Origin: Alcanivorax jadensis T9 | GTDB taxonomy: Bacteria > Pseudomonadota > Gammaproteobacteria > Pseudomonadales > Alcanivoracaceae | DNA: 64,000 nucleotides | Direction: 5' to 3' | NCBI RefSeq assembly: GCF_000756655.1 | Contig: NZ_ARXU01000001.1 | Coordinates: 62,001 to 126,000, forward strand | Shown here: piece after piece, positions 46,384 to 56,167 of the stretch | How the letters are laid out: each line of letters opens with the position of its first letter | Position numbering within the stretch: the first letter of the stretch is position 1 | Made by a program: the position numbers and the translations under genes | The notes under the pieces: generated by a model | The model's database searches: none | What the model saw: only the letters and a program-made list of their open reading frames with translations | What the model was told of the DNA's origin: nothing

Positions 46384-48780
46384 GTGCTGAAAGATATCCC
46401 GCTTTTACCACTGCGTGACGTAGTGGTGTATCCCCATATGGTGATCCCGCTGTTTGTTGGCCGGGAAAAGTCCATTGCTGCGCTTGAAACCGCCATGGCG
46501 GACGACAAACAGATCATGCTGGTCGCCCAGCGCAATGCCTCTGACGATGACCCGGGTGCGGATGACATTTACCGGGTCGGTACCGTCTCAACCATCCTGC
46601 AGCTGCTCAAACTGCCCGACGGCACCGTCAAGGTGCTGGTTGAAGGCGGTCAGCGTGCCCACGTGGTCAAGGCCGAGTTCGGCGACCAAGGTGGTATCGC
46701 TGATGTGCGAGAGCTGGAAGAGGGGCTGCCGGATGAGGGTGAGCAGGAGGCACTGTCCCGCTCGCTGCAATCCCAGTTCGAGGATTACGTCAAACTTTCC
46801 AAGAAAGTGGCGCCGGAAGTCACCGGCTCTGTCTCCTCCATTGATGAAGTCAGCCGTCTGGCCGACACCATTGCCGCCCACCTGCAATTGAAACTGGAAG
46901 AAAAGCAGGACGTGCTGGAAATGGTGGATGTGCGTGAGCGGGTTGAACACCTGATTGCGCTTATGGAATCCGACATTGATGTGCTCAAGGTGGAAAAACG
47001 CATTCGTGGGCGCGTCAAGAAACAGATGGAGAAAAGCCAGCGCGAGTACTACCTGAACGAACAGATGAAAGCCATCCAGAAAGAACTGGGTGATCTGGAC
47101 GACAGTGGTAACGACCTGGAAGACCTGGAAAAGAAAATTGAAAGCGTGGGCATGCCCAAGGAAGCCCTCGAGAAATCCATGAACGAGCTGAACAAGCTCA
47201 AGATGATGTCGCCCATGTCTGCGGAAGCCACGGTAGTGCGTAGCTATCTGGACTGGATGACATCGGTGCCGTGGAAGAAGCGCAGCCGGGTACGTCACGA
47301 TCTGGCCCATGCCAAAAAAGTGCTGGATGAGGATCATTACGGTCTGGAAGAAGTGAAGGACCGGATTCTGGAGTTCCTGGCGGTACAGAGCCGTGTGGGC
47401 AAGGTAAAGGGGCCGGTGTTGTGCTTGGTGGGCCCGCCAGGCGTGGGTAAAACCTCCCTGGGACAATCCATTGCCCATGCCACCAACCGCAAGTTTGTCC
47501 GCATGGCGTTGGGTGGAGTGCGAGATGAAGCCGAAATTCGCGGTCACCGTCGCACTTATATCGGCTCGTTGCCGGGCAAGGTAGTGCAGAAGCTGTCCAA
47601 GGTCGGTGTCAGGAACCCGCTGTTCCTGTTCGATGAAGTGGACAAGATGGGCATGGATAACCGTGGTGATCCGGCCTCTGCGCTACTGGAAGTGCTCGAT
47701 CCGGAACAGAACGATACCTTCAGCGATCACTATCTGGAGGTGGATTACAATCTGTCGGAAACCCTGTTTGTCTGCACCTCCAACTCCATGAATATTCCGG
47801 CACCCTTGCTGGACCGTATGGAAGTCATTCGTCTGCCGGGCTACACCGAGGACGAAAAGGTCAATATTGCTCTCCAGTATCTGGTTCCCAAGCAGATCAA
47901 GAATAATGGTCTGAAAAAGGACGAAGTGGTTTTCGACGAATCCGTGCTACGTTACGTGGTTCGTCATTACACCCGTGAAGCCGGGGTTCGTGGACTGGAG
48001 CGTGAAGTCAGCAAGATTTGTCGCAAGGTAGTCAAGGAACACCTGCTGGCTGGAGAGAGTACCAGTGTCGCGCTCACCGAGGAGCTGGTGGAACAATACC
48101 TGGGTGTGCGCAAGTTCAGCTTTGGCCGTGCGGAAGAAAAGGATCAGGTAGGGCAGGTTACCGGACTGGCGTGGACCTCTGTAGGTGGCGAGCTGCTGAC
48201 TATCGAAAGTGTTTCCACTCCGGGCAAAGGCCGCGTAATCTCTACCGGCTCCTTGGGCGATGTGATGCAGGAATCCATTCAGGCGGCCTGGACGGTTGTG
48301 AAAAGCCGTGCTGGAACTCTTGGTATCCGTCGCCGCACCCTGGACCGTAACGATTTGCACATGCATGTGCCGGAAGGTGCTACGCCGAAGGACGGCCCCA
48401 GTGCGGGTGTCGGCATGTGTACTGCCATGGTGTCCGTGCTCACAGGTATACCGGTGCGTGCAGACGTGGCCATGACTGGTGAAATTACCCTGCGTGGCCA
48501 GGTTCTGCCCATTGGTGGCTTGAAAGAGAAATTATTGGCTGCTCATCGTGGTGGCATCAAGACGGTATTGATACCGGAAGAAAACGAGCGGGATCTCAAG
48601 GAGATTCCGGACAATATCAAGTCGTCCCTGGATATCCGTCCTGTTAAATGGATTGACCAGGTGCTTGATGTGGCGCTGACTCATCAACCCAGCCCGCTGA
48701 GCGAAGCGGAACTGGAAGAGGATTTGGCGCTCGCAGAAGAGAAAAACCAGGAAGGTGAAAAGCGGCCCAGTACACATTAA
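46384..48780 (+). CDS. lon: ATP-dependent protease Lon
   Basis: Homohexameric AAA+ serine protease for damaged and regulatory proteins. The product is 798 residues. The LON substrate-binding domain comes first (LLPLRDVVVYPHMVIPLFVG), then a coiled region, the AAA+ module with Walker A GPPGVGKTSLGQS and Walker B FLFDEVDKM, and the protease domain with the catalytic dyad Ser673 (KDGPSAGVGM) and Lys716 (GGLKEKLLAAHRGG). The start is GTG 46384, after AGAGGCAA. It lies 28 bases behind clpX with no terminator. Confidence 0.98.
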   Translation: MLKDIPLLPLRDVVVYPHMVIPLFVGREKSIAALETAMADDKQIMLVAQRNASDDDPGADDIYRVGTVSTILQLLKLPDGTVKVLVEGGQRAHVVKAEFGDQGGIADVRELEEGLPDEGEQEALSRSLQSQFEDYVKLSKKVAPEVTGSVSSIDEVSRLADTIAAHLQLKLEEKQDVLEMVDVRERVEHLIALMESDIDVLKVEKRIRGRVKKQMEKSQREYYLNEQMKAIQKELGDLDDSGNDLEDLEKKIESVGMPKEALEKSMNELNKLKMMSPMSAEATVVRSYLDWMTSVPWKKRSRVRHDLAHAKKVLDEDHYGLEEVKDRILEFLAVQSRVGKVKGPVLCLVGPPGVGKTSLGQSIAHATNRKFVRMALGGVRDEAEIRGHRRTYIGSLPGKVVQKLSKVGVRNPLFLFDEVDKMGMDNRGDPASALLEVLDPEQNDTFSDHYLEVDYNLSETLFVCTSNSMNIPAPLLDRMEVIRLPGYTEDEKVNIALQYLVPKQIKNNGLKKDEVVFDESVLRYVVRHYTREAGVRGLEREVSKICRKVVKEHLLAGESTSVALTEELVEQYLGVRKFSFGRAEEKDQVGQVTGLAWTSVGGELLTIESVSTPGKGRVISTGSLGDVMQESIQAAWTVVKSRAGTLGIRRRTLDRNDLHMHVPEGATPKDGPSAGVGMCTAMVSVLTGIPVRADVAMTGEITLRGQVLPIGGLKEKLLAAHRGGIKTVLIPEENERDLKEIPDNIKSSLDIRPVKWIDQVLDVALTHQPSPLSEAELEEDLALAEEKNQEGEKRPSTH

Positions 48781-48865
48781 TGAGCCGGAATTGAAGCTTT
48801 TTAAATTATTGATCTATATGGTTTTTCATTTTTTTTAACTTGGGTGCGATGATACCTTTCCTTTC

Positions 48866-48894
48866 TTGACGCTCCTTATACCCGTTGGTATAAA
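48866..48894 (+). promoter_or_regulatory. Sigma70 promoter of hupB
   Basis: TTGACG (48866-48871) and TATAAA (48889-48894) with a 17-base spacer lie 71 bases before the hupB start in the 185-base lon-hupB gap. The region upstream (48800-48840) is strongly A+T-rich with a TTTTTTTT run, which may act as an UP-like element or as the lon terminator region. Confidence 0.75.
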
Positions 48895-48965
48895 GGCTGC
48901 TTGCTCAGGAGGAGAGTACATCACGCCTCGACCATAAAACCGGGAAAAACAGAAAGGGGAACTTT

Positions 48966-49238
48966 GTGAATAAGTCAGAGTTGATTGATGCGATTGCCGC
49001 TAGCGCGGATATTTCCAAAGCCGACGCAGGTCGTGCACTGGATGCTACTTTGGAAGCGGTTACTGGCGCCCTGAAAAAAGGTGACAGCGTTTCTCTGGTA
49101 GGTTTTGGTACTTTTGCTGTGAAAGAGCGCGCTGCTCGCGAAGGCCGCAACCCGCAAACTGGCCAGACTATTCAGATCGCCGCTGCCAAAGTACCGGGCT
49201 TCAAAGCTGGTAAGGCACTGAAAGACGCGGTGAACTAA
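48966..49238 (+). CDS. hupB: DNA-binding protein HU-beta
   Basis: A 90-residue nucleoid-associated protein that bends DNA non-specifically. The whole length matches the HU/IHF family: [20 protein letters not shown], the [20 protein letters not shown] segment leading into the DNA-binding arm, and [18 protein letters not shown] start at 48966 with AAAGGGGAAC ahead. A tRNA-Asp gene begins 10 bases after its stop with no terminator between. Confidence 0.97.
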   Translation: MNKSELIDAIAASADISKADAGRALDATLEAVTGALKKGDSVSLVGFGTFAVKERAAREGRNPQTGQTIQIAAAKVPGFKAGKALKDAVN

Positions 49239-49248
49239 ACTGTTTGCT

Positions 49249-49325
49249 GGAGCGGTAGTTCAGCTGGTTAGAATACCGGCCTGTCACGCCGGGGGTCGCG
49301 GGTTCGAGTCCCGTCCGCTCCGCCA
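49249..49325 (+). tRNA. tRNA-Asp (anticodon GTC)
   Basis: A 77-base cloverleaf with encoded CCA. The acceptor GGAGCGG pairs with CCGCTCC and the anticodon stem CCGGC/GCCGG encloses CTGTCAC (GTC). It starts 10 bases after hupB and has no visible promoter of its own, so it is probably cut out of the hupB transcript. Confidence 0.98.
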
Positions 49326-49333
49326 GTTTGAGG

Positions 49334-49362
49334 AAGCGCAGCCGTAAGCGGGTGCGCTTTTT
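49334..49362 (+). terminator. Terminator after hupB - tRNA-Asp
   Basis: AAGCGCA (49334-49340) pairs with TGCGCTT (49353-49359) around a 12-base loop, followed by further T residues, 8 bases after the tRNA. Confidence 0.75.
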
Positions 49363-49429
49363 TCCGTTTAGGGGAACCTGTGGTAAAAATTGCGGTTCTC
49401 ACATAACAAGATCGAATTCGAAAGTTTTC

Positions 49430-49466
49430 ACCTGAAGCCATGCTTAAGTCACGGCTCCAGGTTTTA
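49430..49466 (+). promoter_or_regulatory. Possible leader hairpin before ppiD
   Basis: ACCTGAAGCC (49430-49439) pairs with GGCTCCAGGT (49453-49462) except for one A-C mismatch, followed by TTTTAATAA, 26 bases before the ppiD start. It resembles a weak terminator or attenuator in the ppiD leader; no clear promoter is seen in 49363-49491. Confidence 0.35.
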
Positions 49467-49491
49467 ATAAGAGTCCCTACGGAGTATTTTC

Positions 49492-51423
49492 ATGCAGGAG
49501 TTCAGACGGTTTGTCCGCGGTCCCGTGGGCAAGGTCCTGCTTGCCGCGATTATCCTTCCTTTTGTGATTTCCGGTTTCTACGGCTATTTCACCGGTGGTG
49601 GAAGCGGAGATGTGGTTGCCGAAGTGGAAGGCAACAAAATCACCCGCAGTGTGGTGAATCAGCGTGTGGAGCGTGTTCGTGACATGCTGCGCCAGCAGAG
49701 TCCGAATATAGACCCGTCCATGCTGGATTCCTTTGTTCGCCCCGAAATGGTGCTGGAAGGACTGGTTAACGAACAGCTGATTCTTGCAGCAGCGGATAAC
49801 GCCAAGCTGGCATTCAGCGAAAAGCAGGCCGCCCGCGATATTTATCAGGTCCCCCTTTTCCAGGAGAATGGCAGGTTTTCCGAGATTCGTTTCGAGCGGG
49901 AACTGCGTAGCCGTGGCTTGACGCCACAGGGTTATATTCAGGGCCTGCGTCAGGACATGCTGAAAGAACAGTATCGCTCCGGCTTCATGGCAACGAATTT
50001 TGCATTGCCAACGGAACTGCAAGAGCAGCGCCGACTGGGTGAGCAGGTTCGTGATATTCGTTATGTGACGCTGGACCTGAACGCGCTACGCAGTGATTTT
50101 TCCGTCAGCGATGAAGACATCAAGGCTTACTACGATCAAAACCAGGCAGAGTTCATGCGTCCGGAAGAATTCCGGGTTGCCTATGTGAAGCTGTCAGCGC
50201 AGGACTACACCGATCAGGTATCCGTGAGTGAGGAAGACGTGGCGGCGGAGTACGAAGTCCGCCGCTCTATCATGGAAGAATCAGGTGCGAGCACCGCTCG
50301 CAAAGTGGCCCATATTCTTGTCGAGATCAATGGCGACAGAGATCTTGAGCAGGCTCAGACCCGTGCGACTGAAGCCGCACAGGCAATTGCCGCCGGTGGC
50401 TCCTTTGCTGAAGTGGCCGCTCAGTACTCCGACGATCCAGGCTCTGCCGACGCCGGTGGCGATCTTGGTGTGGTATCCAAGGGGGCGCTACCTGAAGAAA
50501 TGGAAGAGGCTATCGCCAGTCTGGAGCCGGGCATGGTTTCCGATCCGGTGGTGACCGATGCCGGCGTGCATCTGATCAAGGTATCTGATGTTGTCCGTGA
50601 GCAGGATTTGCCCACACTTGAGGAACTGGCCGAGCAGATTCGTGCAGATCTCAAACAGGGCCGCGCGGAAACTCTGCTGAATGAAGATGTGGCACGTCTG
50701 GAAGAGCTTCTGTACGAACACAGCGACATGACCGTTCCCGCCGAGCAGGTTGGCATCGAAGTCGTAAGCACCGACTGGGTTTCCCTGTCGTCGCTGCCTG
50801 AGCCACTGTCTGCTCGTCAGGTGCAGCAAGCTCTCAACAGTGACCAGGTTCGTAAGGATCGCCACAACAGTGATCTGATCGAGACTGCCCCTGGTGAGTA
50901 CCTGGCTGTCAGTATCCTCGACGACAAACCGGCGGAGCCGCTGCCGCTGGAAGATGTCTCCTTCGCAATTCGCGAGCGCCTCAAGGGCGAGCGAGCTGCT
51001 GACAGGGTGCAGGAATTGTCTGCACAGGCAGAAGAGAAATTGCAGCAGGGCGCGAGCCTGGATGAGATCGCCGCCTTGTTCGAGACCGGGATTGAAGAGC
51101 AGGAAGGCCTTCAACGTGGTGGGGCCGAGCCCTCCATGGAAGTTGTCAACGGCGCCTTTGCGCTGCCGAAGACTGCGAAAGGGGAAAGTTCGGCTATAGA
51201 GCTGACTCGCGTGGGTGACGGTTCTCTGGTGGCTTACCAGGTGACCCGGGTGGAAGACGGTAATGCCGAACCGCTGTCGGACGCCCAGCAACAGGCCGCG
51301 CTGCTTGAGCTTGGAAATATCGAAGGGCAACGTAACTTCCGTCAGGTGGTTGCATTGTTGCGCGACGAAGGTGATGTGGACCTTAATCTGCAGCGACTGA
51401 GTAGCAGTTCTGCCGATCAGTAA
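49492..51423 (+). CDS. ppiD: Periplasmic folding chaperone PpiD (SurA_N / parvulin domains)
   Basis: A 643-residue bitopic inner-membrane protein (E. coli 623). A short cytoplasmic N-terminus and one transmembrane helix at about residues 14-33 (VLLAAIILPFVISGFYGYF) anchor a large periplasmic part. A SurA_N-like chaperone region is followed by one parvulin domain at about 265-365 (ARKVAHILVEINGD ... DPGSADAGGDLGVVSKGAL ... VVTDAGVHLIKV) and a C-terminal chaperone lobe. PpiD works near the SecYEG exit in outer-membrane protein folding; isomerase activity is often lost. The lon-hupB-ppiD order is conserved. Confidence 0.96.
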   Translation: MQEFRRFVRGPVGKVLLAAIILPFVISGFYGYFTGGGSGDVVAEVEGNKITRSVVNQRVERVRDMLRQQSPNIDPSMLDSFVRPEMVLEGLVNEQLILAAADNAKLAFSEKQAARDIYQVPLFQENGRFSEIRFERELRSRGLTPQGYIQGLRQDMLKEQYRSGFMATNFALPTELQEQRRLGEQVRDIRYVTLDLNALRSDFSVSDEDIKAYYDQNQAEFMRPEEFRVAYVKLSAQDYTDQVSVSEEDVAAEYEVRRSIMEESGASTARKVAHILVEINGDRDLEQAQTRATEAAQAIAAGGSFAEVAAQYSDDPGSADAGGDLGVVSKGALPEEMEEAIASLEPGMVSDPVVTDAGVHLIKVSDVVREQDLPTLEELAEQIRADLKQGRAETLLNEDVARLEELLYEHSDMTVPAEQVGIEVVSTDWVSLSSLPEPLSARQVQQALNSDQVRKDRHNSDLIETAPGEYLAVSILDDKPAEPLPLEDVSFAIRERLKGERAADRVQELSAQAEEKLQQGASLDEIAALFETGIEEQEGLQRGGAEPSMEVVNGAFALPKTAKGESSAIELTRVGDGSLVAYQVTRVEDGNAEPLSDAQQQAALLELGNIEGQRNFRQVVALLRDEGDVDLNLQRLSSSSADQ

Positions 51424-51438
51424 TCGAGCGGTAGAAAC

Positions 51439-51474
51439 AAAAAAAGCTCACCAGCGATGGTGAGCTTTTTTTTT
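51439..51474. terminator. Bidirectional terminator between ppiD and fabI
   Basis: A perfect 15-bp stem (AAAAAAAGCTCACCA / TGGTGAGCTTTTTTT) with a GCGA loop and flanking A and T runs can terminate both convergent genes; ppiD stops at 51423, fabI at 51509. Confidence 0.95.
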
Positions 51475-51508
51475 GCCGCAATTCCGGGTTGCGGGTGCTT
51501 CTTCTGAT

Positions 51509-52309
51509 TTACTCGTTTTCAAGCTCAAAAGGCATGGATACGGTGCTGGCGCCGGCATCCACATATGTGATTTCGCCGGTGATGCCGGATGCCAGGTCAG
51601 AGCACAGGAAAGCGGCCACGTTACCCACTTCCTCGATAGTCACATTCCGACGCAGCGGTGCCTTGGCGGCGTTGTAGTCCAGCATGCTGCGAAACTTCTT
51701 GATGCCGGATGCTGCGAGGGTACGGATGGGGCCGGCGGAAATCCCGTTCACACGAATGCCGTCCGGTCCCATGCTGGAAGCCAGATAACGAACTGAGGCT
51801 TCCAGGCTGGCCTTGGCCAGGCCCATCACGTTGTAGTTCGGCACGGTCTGACGCGCGGCATGGTATGTGAGTGTCAGCAGGGAGCCATTGCGGTTGGCCA
51901 TCATCTGACGCCCGGCTTTGGCCAGGGCAACGAAGCTGTAGCTGGAAATATCATGGGCGATGCGGAATCCTTCGCGGGTTGCCACTTCCGCAAAGCTGCC
52001 ATCCAGTTCGCTGCCTGGAGCAAAGCCCACCGCGTGGATAATTCCATCCAGCCCGTCCCATTGATCGCCCAGCGCCGTGAATACTGCCTCGATCTCTTCG
52101 TCACTGACGACATCGCAGGGGTAGCATAGTGTTTGGTTGCTGCCATAGCGTTCTGCGGCTTTCACGACACGGCTTTTCAGCTTCTCGTTCTGGTAGGTAA
52201 AGGCCAGCTCGGCGCCTTCGCGGTGCATCGCTTCGGCAATACCCGTGGCAATGGAGCGGTCACTGGCGACGCCGACGATAAGGTAGCGTTTGCCTGCTAG
52301 AAATCCCAT
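51509..52309 (-). CDS. fabI: Enoyl-[acyl-carrier-protein] reductase (NADH) FabI
   Basis: Last reduction of each fatty acid elongation cycle. The product is 266 residues, a short-chain dehydrogenase fold. The cofactor site is [17 protein letters not shown]; the active-site residues are Tyr149, Tyr159 and Lys166 in the segment [20 protein letters not shown], with Y-x6-K spacing. [13 protein letters not shown] corresponds to the region where triclosan-resistance changes occur in E. coli; nothing obviously resistant is seen. It is last in line after yejF on the same strand, but 110 bases of repeat-rich DNA separate them, so it may have its own promoter. Confidence 0.97.
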   Translation of the reverse strand: MGFLAGKRYLIVGVASDRSIATGIAEAMHREGAELAFTYQNEKLKSRVVKAAERYGSNQTLCYPCDVVSDEEIEAVFTALGDQWDGLDGIIHAVGFAPGSELDGSFAEVATREGFRIAHDISSYSFVALAKAGRQMMANRNGSLLTLTYHAARQTVPNYNVMGLAKASLEASVRYLASSMGPDGIRVNGISAGPIRTLAASGIKKFRSMLDYNAAKAPLRRNVTIEEVGNVAAFLCSDLASGITGEITYVDAGASTVSMPFELENE

Positions 52310-52330
52310 GTCTGTCCTCGATGTATTTTG

Positions 52331-52402
52331 AGTTGGAAGTTGGAAGTTGGAAGTCGAAAAGCGCGTGTTAATGGCGCTTCTTAACTTTCAACTTTCAACT
52401 TG
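52331..52402. repeat. Heptad-repeat hairpin between yejF and fabI
   Basis: Three tandem heptads of the form AGTTGGA (52331-52353) are followed by an inner GAAAAGCGC/GCGCTTC pair and then AACTTTC heptads (52383-52402). The two sides fold on each other over about 28 positions; on the plus strand the mismatches are mostly G-T wobbles. This lies in the 110-base gap between two minus-strand genes and would be in the fabI leader or yejF trailer. Confidence 0.7.
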
Positions 52403-52419
52403 TTACTGATTATAGGCAA

Positions 52420-54048
52420 TTAAACGGGTTTTGACGTCTGCTCAGGGGTTGCCAAATGCAACGGTGTGTTTCCCGTGGCAAAGGCCGCGGACATGAGCTT
52501 GTGGGTATAACTGTGTTGTGGCTGGTCAAAGATAGCCTCTGTATCGCCTTGCTCAACCACCTTGCCATCCTTCATCACCATCACCCGGTGACAGATGGAT
52601 CGTATGACTTTCAGATCATGGCTGATAAACAAATAGCTGAGATCATGTTTCTCTTGCAGGGATTTGAGCAGTTCCAGGATCTGATATTGCACACTCCGAT
52701 CCAGGGCTGAGGTGGGTTCATCCAGAATCAGCAGCTCGGGTTCCATGATCAGGGCACGGGCAATGGCGATACGCTGCCGCTGACCGCCGGAAAACTCATG
52801 GGGGTAGCGATGTCGTGCTTCGGCCGGAAGGTCCACTTCTTCGAGCATCTGGATGACTTTGGCATCCCTTTCCTGTCGAGACAGGCTGCCGGCGTGCACG
52901 GCCAGACCTTCCGCCACGATCTGGCCCACTGTCATGCGCGGATTGAGGCTGCCGAATGGGTCCTGGAAGACCACTTGCAGGCGGCTGCGCCAGCCGCGCA
53001 GCTGCCGGGGGGTTAGTTGTCGCAGATCGGTACCGTCCATGAGGATCTGGCCCTGGCTCTTTACCAGGCGCAACAACGCCAGCGCCAGAGTGGATTTACC
53101 AGAGCCGGATTCGCCGACAATACCGAGGGTCTCGCCGCGCCTGACGCAAAGATCAATCTCATCCACCGCCCGCATCAACGGGGCAGGGGAGAACAGGCTC
53201 CGGCGCTTTTCCTTGAAGGTGACCGCCATGGTACTGGCTTCCAGAAGCAGCGGTGCATCCTCCGCCAGTGGCGGCATCCGGCCTCGGGGCTCCGAGTCGA
53301 TCAGATGGCGCGTATAGGCCTCCTTGGGCTGTTCCAGCACCTGTGCCGTGGGGCCGGCTTCCACTTTCTTGCCGCGATGCATGACAAGAATGTCATCGGC
53401 AAAGCGGCTGACTACCGCCAGATCATGGCTGATCAGCAGGATCGACAGGTTCAGTTCGTTCTGCAACCGCTTGATCAGCGTCAGAATAGTTTCCTGAACG
53501 GTCACGTCGAGAGCGGTGGTGGGCTCGTCGGCAATCAGAATCTGTGGATCGTTGGCCAGGGCCATGGCAATCATTACCCGCTGGCGCTGGCCACCACTGA
53601 GCTGGTGCGGATAACGGCCCAGCATTTCCGATGTAGCAGGAAGCTCAACCTGGCAGAGTAATTCCAGGCAGCGCGCACGGGCCTTCTGCCGGCTCATTCC
53701 CTGATGAACAAACAGGCTTTCGTTGATCTGTTTTTCCACCGTATGCAGAGGATTCAGGGCCGTGAGTGGTTCCTGGAAAATGGTGCCGATACGGCCGCCG
53801 CGCAGGGCGCGTTTGCGGTTTTCCGTGAGCCCGAGCAGGTTTTCGCCATCAAGAGTCAGTGTGTCGGCGTGCCAGCTGGCACTATCCGGCAACAGATCAA
53901 GGATCGACAGGGCGGTCAGGGACTTGCCGGAACCAGACTCGCCCACCAACGCCAGCATGTGGCCGGGTTCCAGATCCAGGGACAGGTTATCTACGGCCAC
54001 ATCCTGGCCAAATCGAATGGTCAGACCACGCAGGGATAGGAGGCTCAT
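52420..54048 (-). CDS. yejF: Peptide ABC transporter ATP-binding protein (double ATPase)
   Basis: Energises the YejABEF-type oligopeptide importer. The product is 542 residues with two fused ABC domains, each with Walker A GESGSGKS and its own signature (LSGGQRQRV in the first, FSGGQRQRI in the second) and Walker B ([22 protein letters not shown]). OppD/F-like C-terminal segments follow each domain. Its ATG overlaps the yejE stop as ATGA. In P. aeruginosa the equivalent genes (nppA1A2BCD) import peptidyl-nucleoside antibiotics; in E. coli YejABEF takes up microcin C. Confidence 0.96.
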   Translation of the reverse strand: MSLLSLRGLTIRFGQDVAVDNLSLDLEPGHMLALVGESGSGKSLTALSILDLLPDSASWHADTLTLDGENLLGLTENRKRALRGGRIGTIFQEPLTALNPLHTVEKQINESLFVHQGMSRQKARARCLELLCQVELPATSEMLGRYPHQLSGGQRQRVMIAMALANDPQILIADEPTTALDVTVQETILTLIKRLQNELNLSILLISHDLAVVSRFADDILVMHRGKKVEAGPTAQVLEQPKEAYTRHLIDSEPRGRMPPLAEDAPLLLEASTMAVTFKEKRRSLFSPAPLMRAVDEIDLCVRRGETLGIVGESGSGKSTLALALLRLVKSQGQILMDGTDLRQLTPRQLRGWRSRLQVVFQDPFGSLNPRMTVGQIVAEGLAVHAGSLSRQERDAKVIQMLEEVDLPAEARHRYPHEFSGGQRQRIAIARALIMEPELLILDEPTSALDRSVQYQILELLKSLQEKHDLSYLFISHDLKVIRSICHRVMVMKDGKVVEQGDTEAIFDQPQHSYTHKLMSAAFATGNTPLHLATPEQTSKPV

Positions 54049-55088
54049 TGCAGAAACTTCCTCGTGTCGAATGCATCACGAACGGCTTCGCCGATAAACA
54101 CCAGCAGGGTCAGCATGACCGTGAGTGTGGCAAAGACGCTGATTCCCAGCCAGGGAGCGTGCAGATTGGCTTTCCCCTGACCCACCAGGCGGCCCAGGGA
54201 AGGCGCATCGGGGGGTAGACCGAAACCGATAAAGTCCAGGGAGGTGAGTGTCACCACGGCACCGTTGAGAATGAAAGGCAGGAAGGTGATGGTGGCCACC
54301 ATGGCATTGGGCAGCATATGGCGGAACATGATCACCGGTGTGCGCACCCCCATGGCGTGAGCGGCGCGTACATAGTCCATATTACGACAGCGCAGGAATT
54401 CGGCCCGCACCAGGTCCACCAGTGTCATCCAGGAAAACAGCAGCATGATGATCAGCAAAATCCAGAAGCTAGGCGTCACAAAGCTGGAAATGATGATAAT
54501 CAGGAACAGGGTCGGCATGCTTGACCAGATTTCCAGAAAGCGCTGCCCGGCCAGATCCAGCCAGCCACCGTAGTAGCCCTGAATGGCACCAACAATGATG
54601 CCGACAATGCTGGAGAACAGAGTCAACATCAGCCCGAACAGTACGGAAATACGAAAGCCGTATATTAATCCGGCGGCCACATCGCGGCCCTGGTCATCGG
54701 TGCCGAGCCAGTTTTCCGCCGAGGGTGGGGCAGGCGCGGGTTCGCTCAGATCGTAGTTGATGGTGTTATAGCTGAATCGAATCGGCGGCCAGAGTATCCA
54801 GCCATTCTCTTCGATCAGATCTTTTACCACCGGGTCCCGGTAGTTGGCTTCCGATTCGAAAAAGCCGCCAAAAGTGGTTTCCGGGTAGGCATTGAATACC
54901 GGGGTGTAGAGGTCGCCGTCATAGTGAACCAGCAAGGGCTTGTCGTTGGAGATGAATTCCGCGCCCAGGCTGAGGATAAACAGCACAAGGAAAATCCATA
55001 ACGACCAGTAGCCCCGGCGGTTGCTGCGAAAAGCTTGCCATTGGCGGGCCGATACCGGATTGCTGAAACGCAGGGAGGGTAGAGCCAT
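54045..55088 (-). CDS. yejE: Peptide ABC transporter permease YejE
   Basis: A 347-residue inner-membrane permease of the DppC/OppC class. An N-terminal helix (GYWSLWIFLVLFILSLGAEF) is followed by a periplasmic stretch of about 100 residues and five further helices. The ABC-contact EAA-like loop is RAAHAMGVRTPVIMFRHMLP. The periplasmic insert with NWLGTDDQGRDVAAGLIYGF is typical. It begins in a one-base overlap with yejB (TAATG), showing translational coupling. Confidence 0.95.
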   Translation of the reverse strand: MALPSLRFSNPVSARQWQAFRSNRRGYWSLWIFLVLFILSLGAEFISNDKPLLVHYDGDLYTPVFNAYPETTFGGFFESEANYRDPVVKDLIEENGWILWPPIRFSYNTINYDLSEPAPAPPSAENWLGTDDQGRDVAAGLIYGFRISVLFGLMLTLFSSIVGIIVGAIQGYYGGWLDLAGQRFLEIWSSMPTLFLIIIISSFVTPSFWILLIIMLLFSWMTLVDLVRAEFLRCRNMDYVRAAHAMGVRTPVIMFRHMLPNAMVATITFLPFILNGAVVTLTSLDFIGFGLPPDAPSLGRLVGQGKANLHAPWLGISVFATLTVMLTLLVFIGEAVRDAFDTRKFLQ

Positions 55089-56167
55089 TAGTTATCCCTC
55101 CGTTCAAAGTCGATGCGCGGATCCACCCACATATAGGTCAGGTCGCTGACAAGCTTCAGCAACAGGCTGATGAGGGTGAAGATGAACAGGGTGCCAAAGA
55201 CCACCGGATAGTCGCGGTTGATCACCGATTCAAAGCCCAGCAGCCCGAGCCCGTCCAGGGAGAAGATGAATTCGATCAGCAGTACACCGGTAAAGAACAT
55301 GCTGATAAAAGCGGCGGGAAAACCGGCGATGATGATCAGCATGGCGTTGCGGAACACATGGCCGTAGAGCACCTGCTTTTCACTCAGTCCCTTGGCTCGG
55401 GCGGTTTGCACATACTGTTTGCGAATTTCGTCCATGAAGGAATTTTTGGTCAGCATGGACAGGGTGGCGAAGTTGCCGACCACGATGGCGATGGTGGGCA
55501 GTGTGATATGCCAGGCGTAGTCGACAATCTTGCCGAACAGGCTAAGCTCATCAAAATTGTCAGAGGTAAGGCCGCGAAGCGGGAACCACTCGAAATAGGA
55601 GCCGCCGGCAAACAGCACGATCAACAGGATGCCCAGCAGAAAGCTGGGGATGGCAAAGCCGACAATAATCGCGGTGCTTGACCAGACATCAAAGCGAGAG
55701 CCGTCTCTGACTGCCTTGTGAATGCCCAGTGGAATGGAAATCATGTAGGCAATCAGGGTGCTCCACAGCCCCAGAGAGATGGACACTGGCAGGCGTTCTA
55801 CAATCAGCTCGGTGACGGAACGGTCCCGGTAATAGGATTCGCCGAAATCGAAGCTGAAATAGTTTTTTATCATCAGCCAGAAACGTTCATGGGCAGGCTT
55901 GTCAAAGCCGTACATCTTTTCAATACGTTCCACCAGCTCCGGTGGCAAACCCCGGGAACCACGGTATTCGCCGCCGCTGACGGTGTCCGCACTGCCGCCG
56001 GCAAAGCTGCTGCCGGTGCCGCCGCCGCCAATTCCTTGCAGTTCCGCCAGGGTCTTTTCCACTGGTCCGCCGGGAGCGGCCTGTACCACCAGAAAGTTCA
56101 GTAACAGGATGCCGAACAGAGTAGGAAGAACCAGCAGCAGCCGTTTGGCAATGTAGTAGCGCATCAT
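55088..56167 (-). CDS. yejB: Peptide ABC transporter permease YejB
   Basis: A 359-residue inner-membrane permease of the DppB/OppB class. The first helix ([20 protein letters not shown]) leads into a periplasmic insert with a Gly/Ser-rich stretch at about residues 48-70 and the [20 protein letters not shown] motif; the EAA-like loop is [20 protein letters not shown]. YejE is its partner. The two ATG codons at 56167 and 56164 overlap the end of the first yejA gene. Confidence 0.95.
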   Translation of the reverse strand: MMRYYIAKRLLLVLPTLFGILLLNFLVVQAAPGGPVEKTLAELQGIGGGGTGSSFAGGSADTVSGGEYRGSRGLPPELVERIEKMYGFDKPAHERFWLMIKNYFSFDFGESYYRDRSVTELIVERLPVSISLGLWSTLIAYMISIPLGIHKAVRDGSRFDVWSSTAIIVGFAIPSFLLGILLIVLFAGGSYFEWFPLRGLTSDNFDELSLFGKIVDYAWHITLPTIAIVVGNFATLSMLTKNSFMDEIRKQYVQTARAKGLSEKQVLYGHVFRNAMLIIIAGFPAAFISMFFTGVLLIEFIFSLDGLGLLGFESVINRDYPVVFGTLFIFTLISLLLKLVSDLTYMWVDPRIDFERRDN

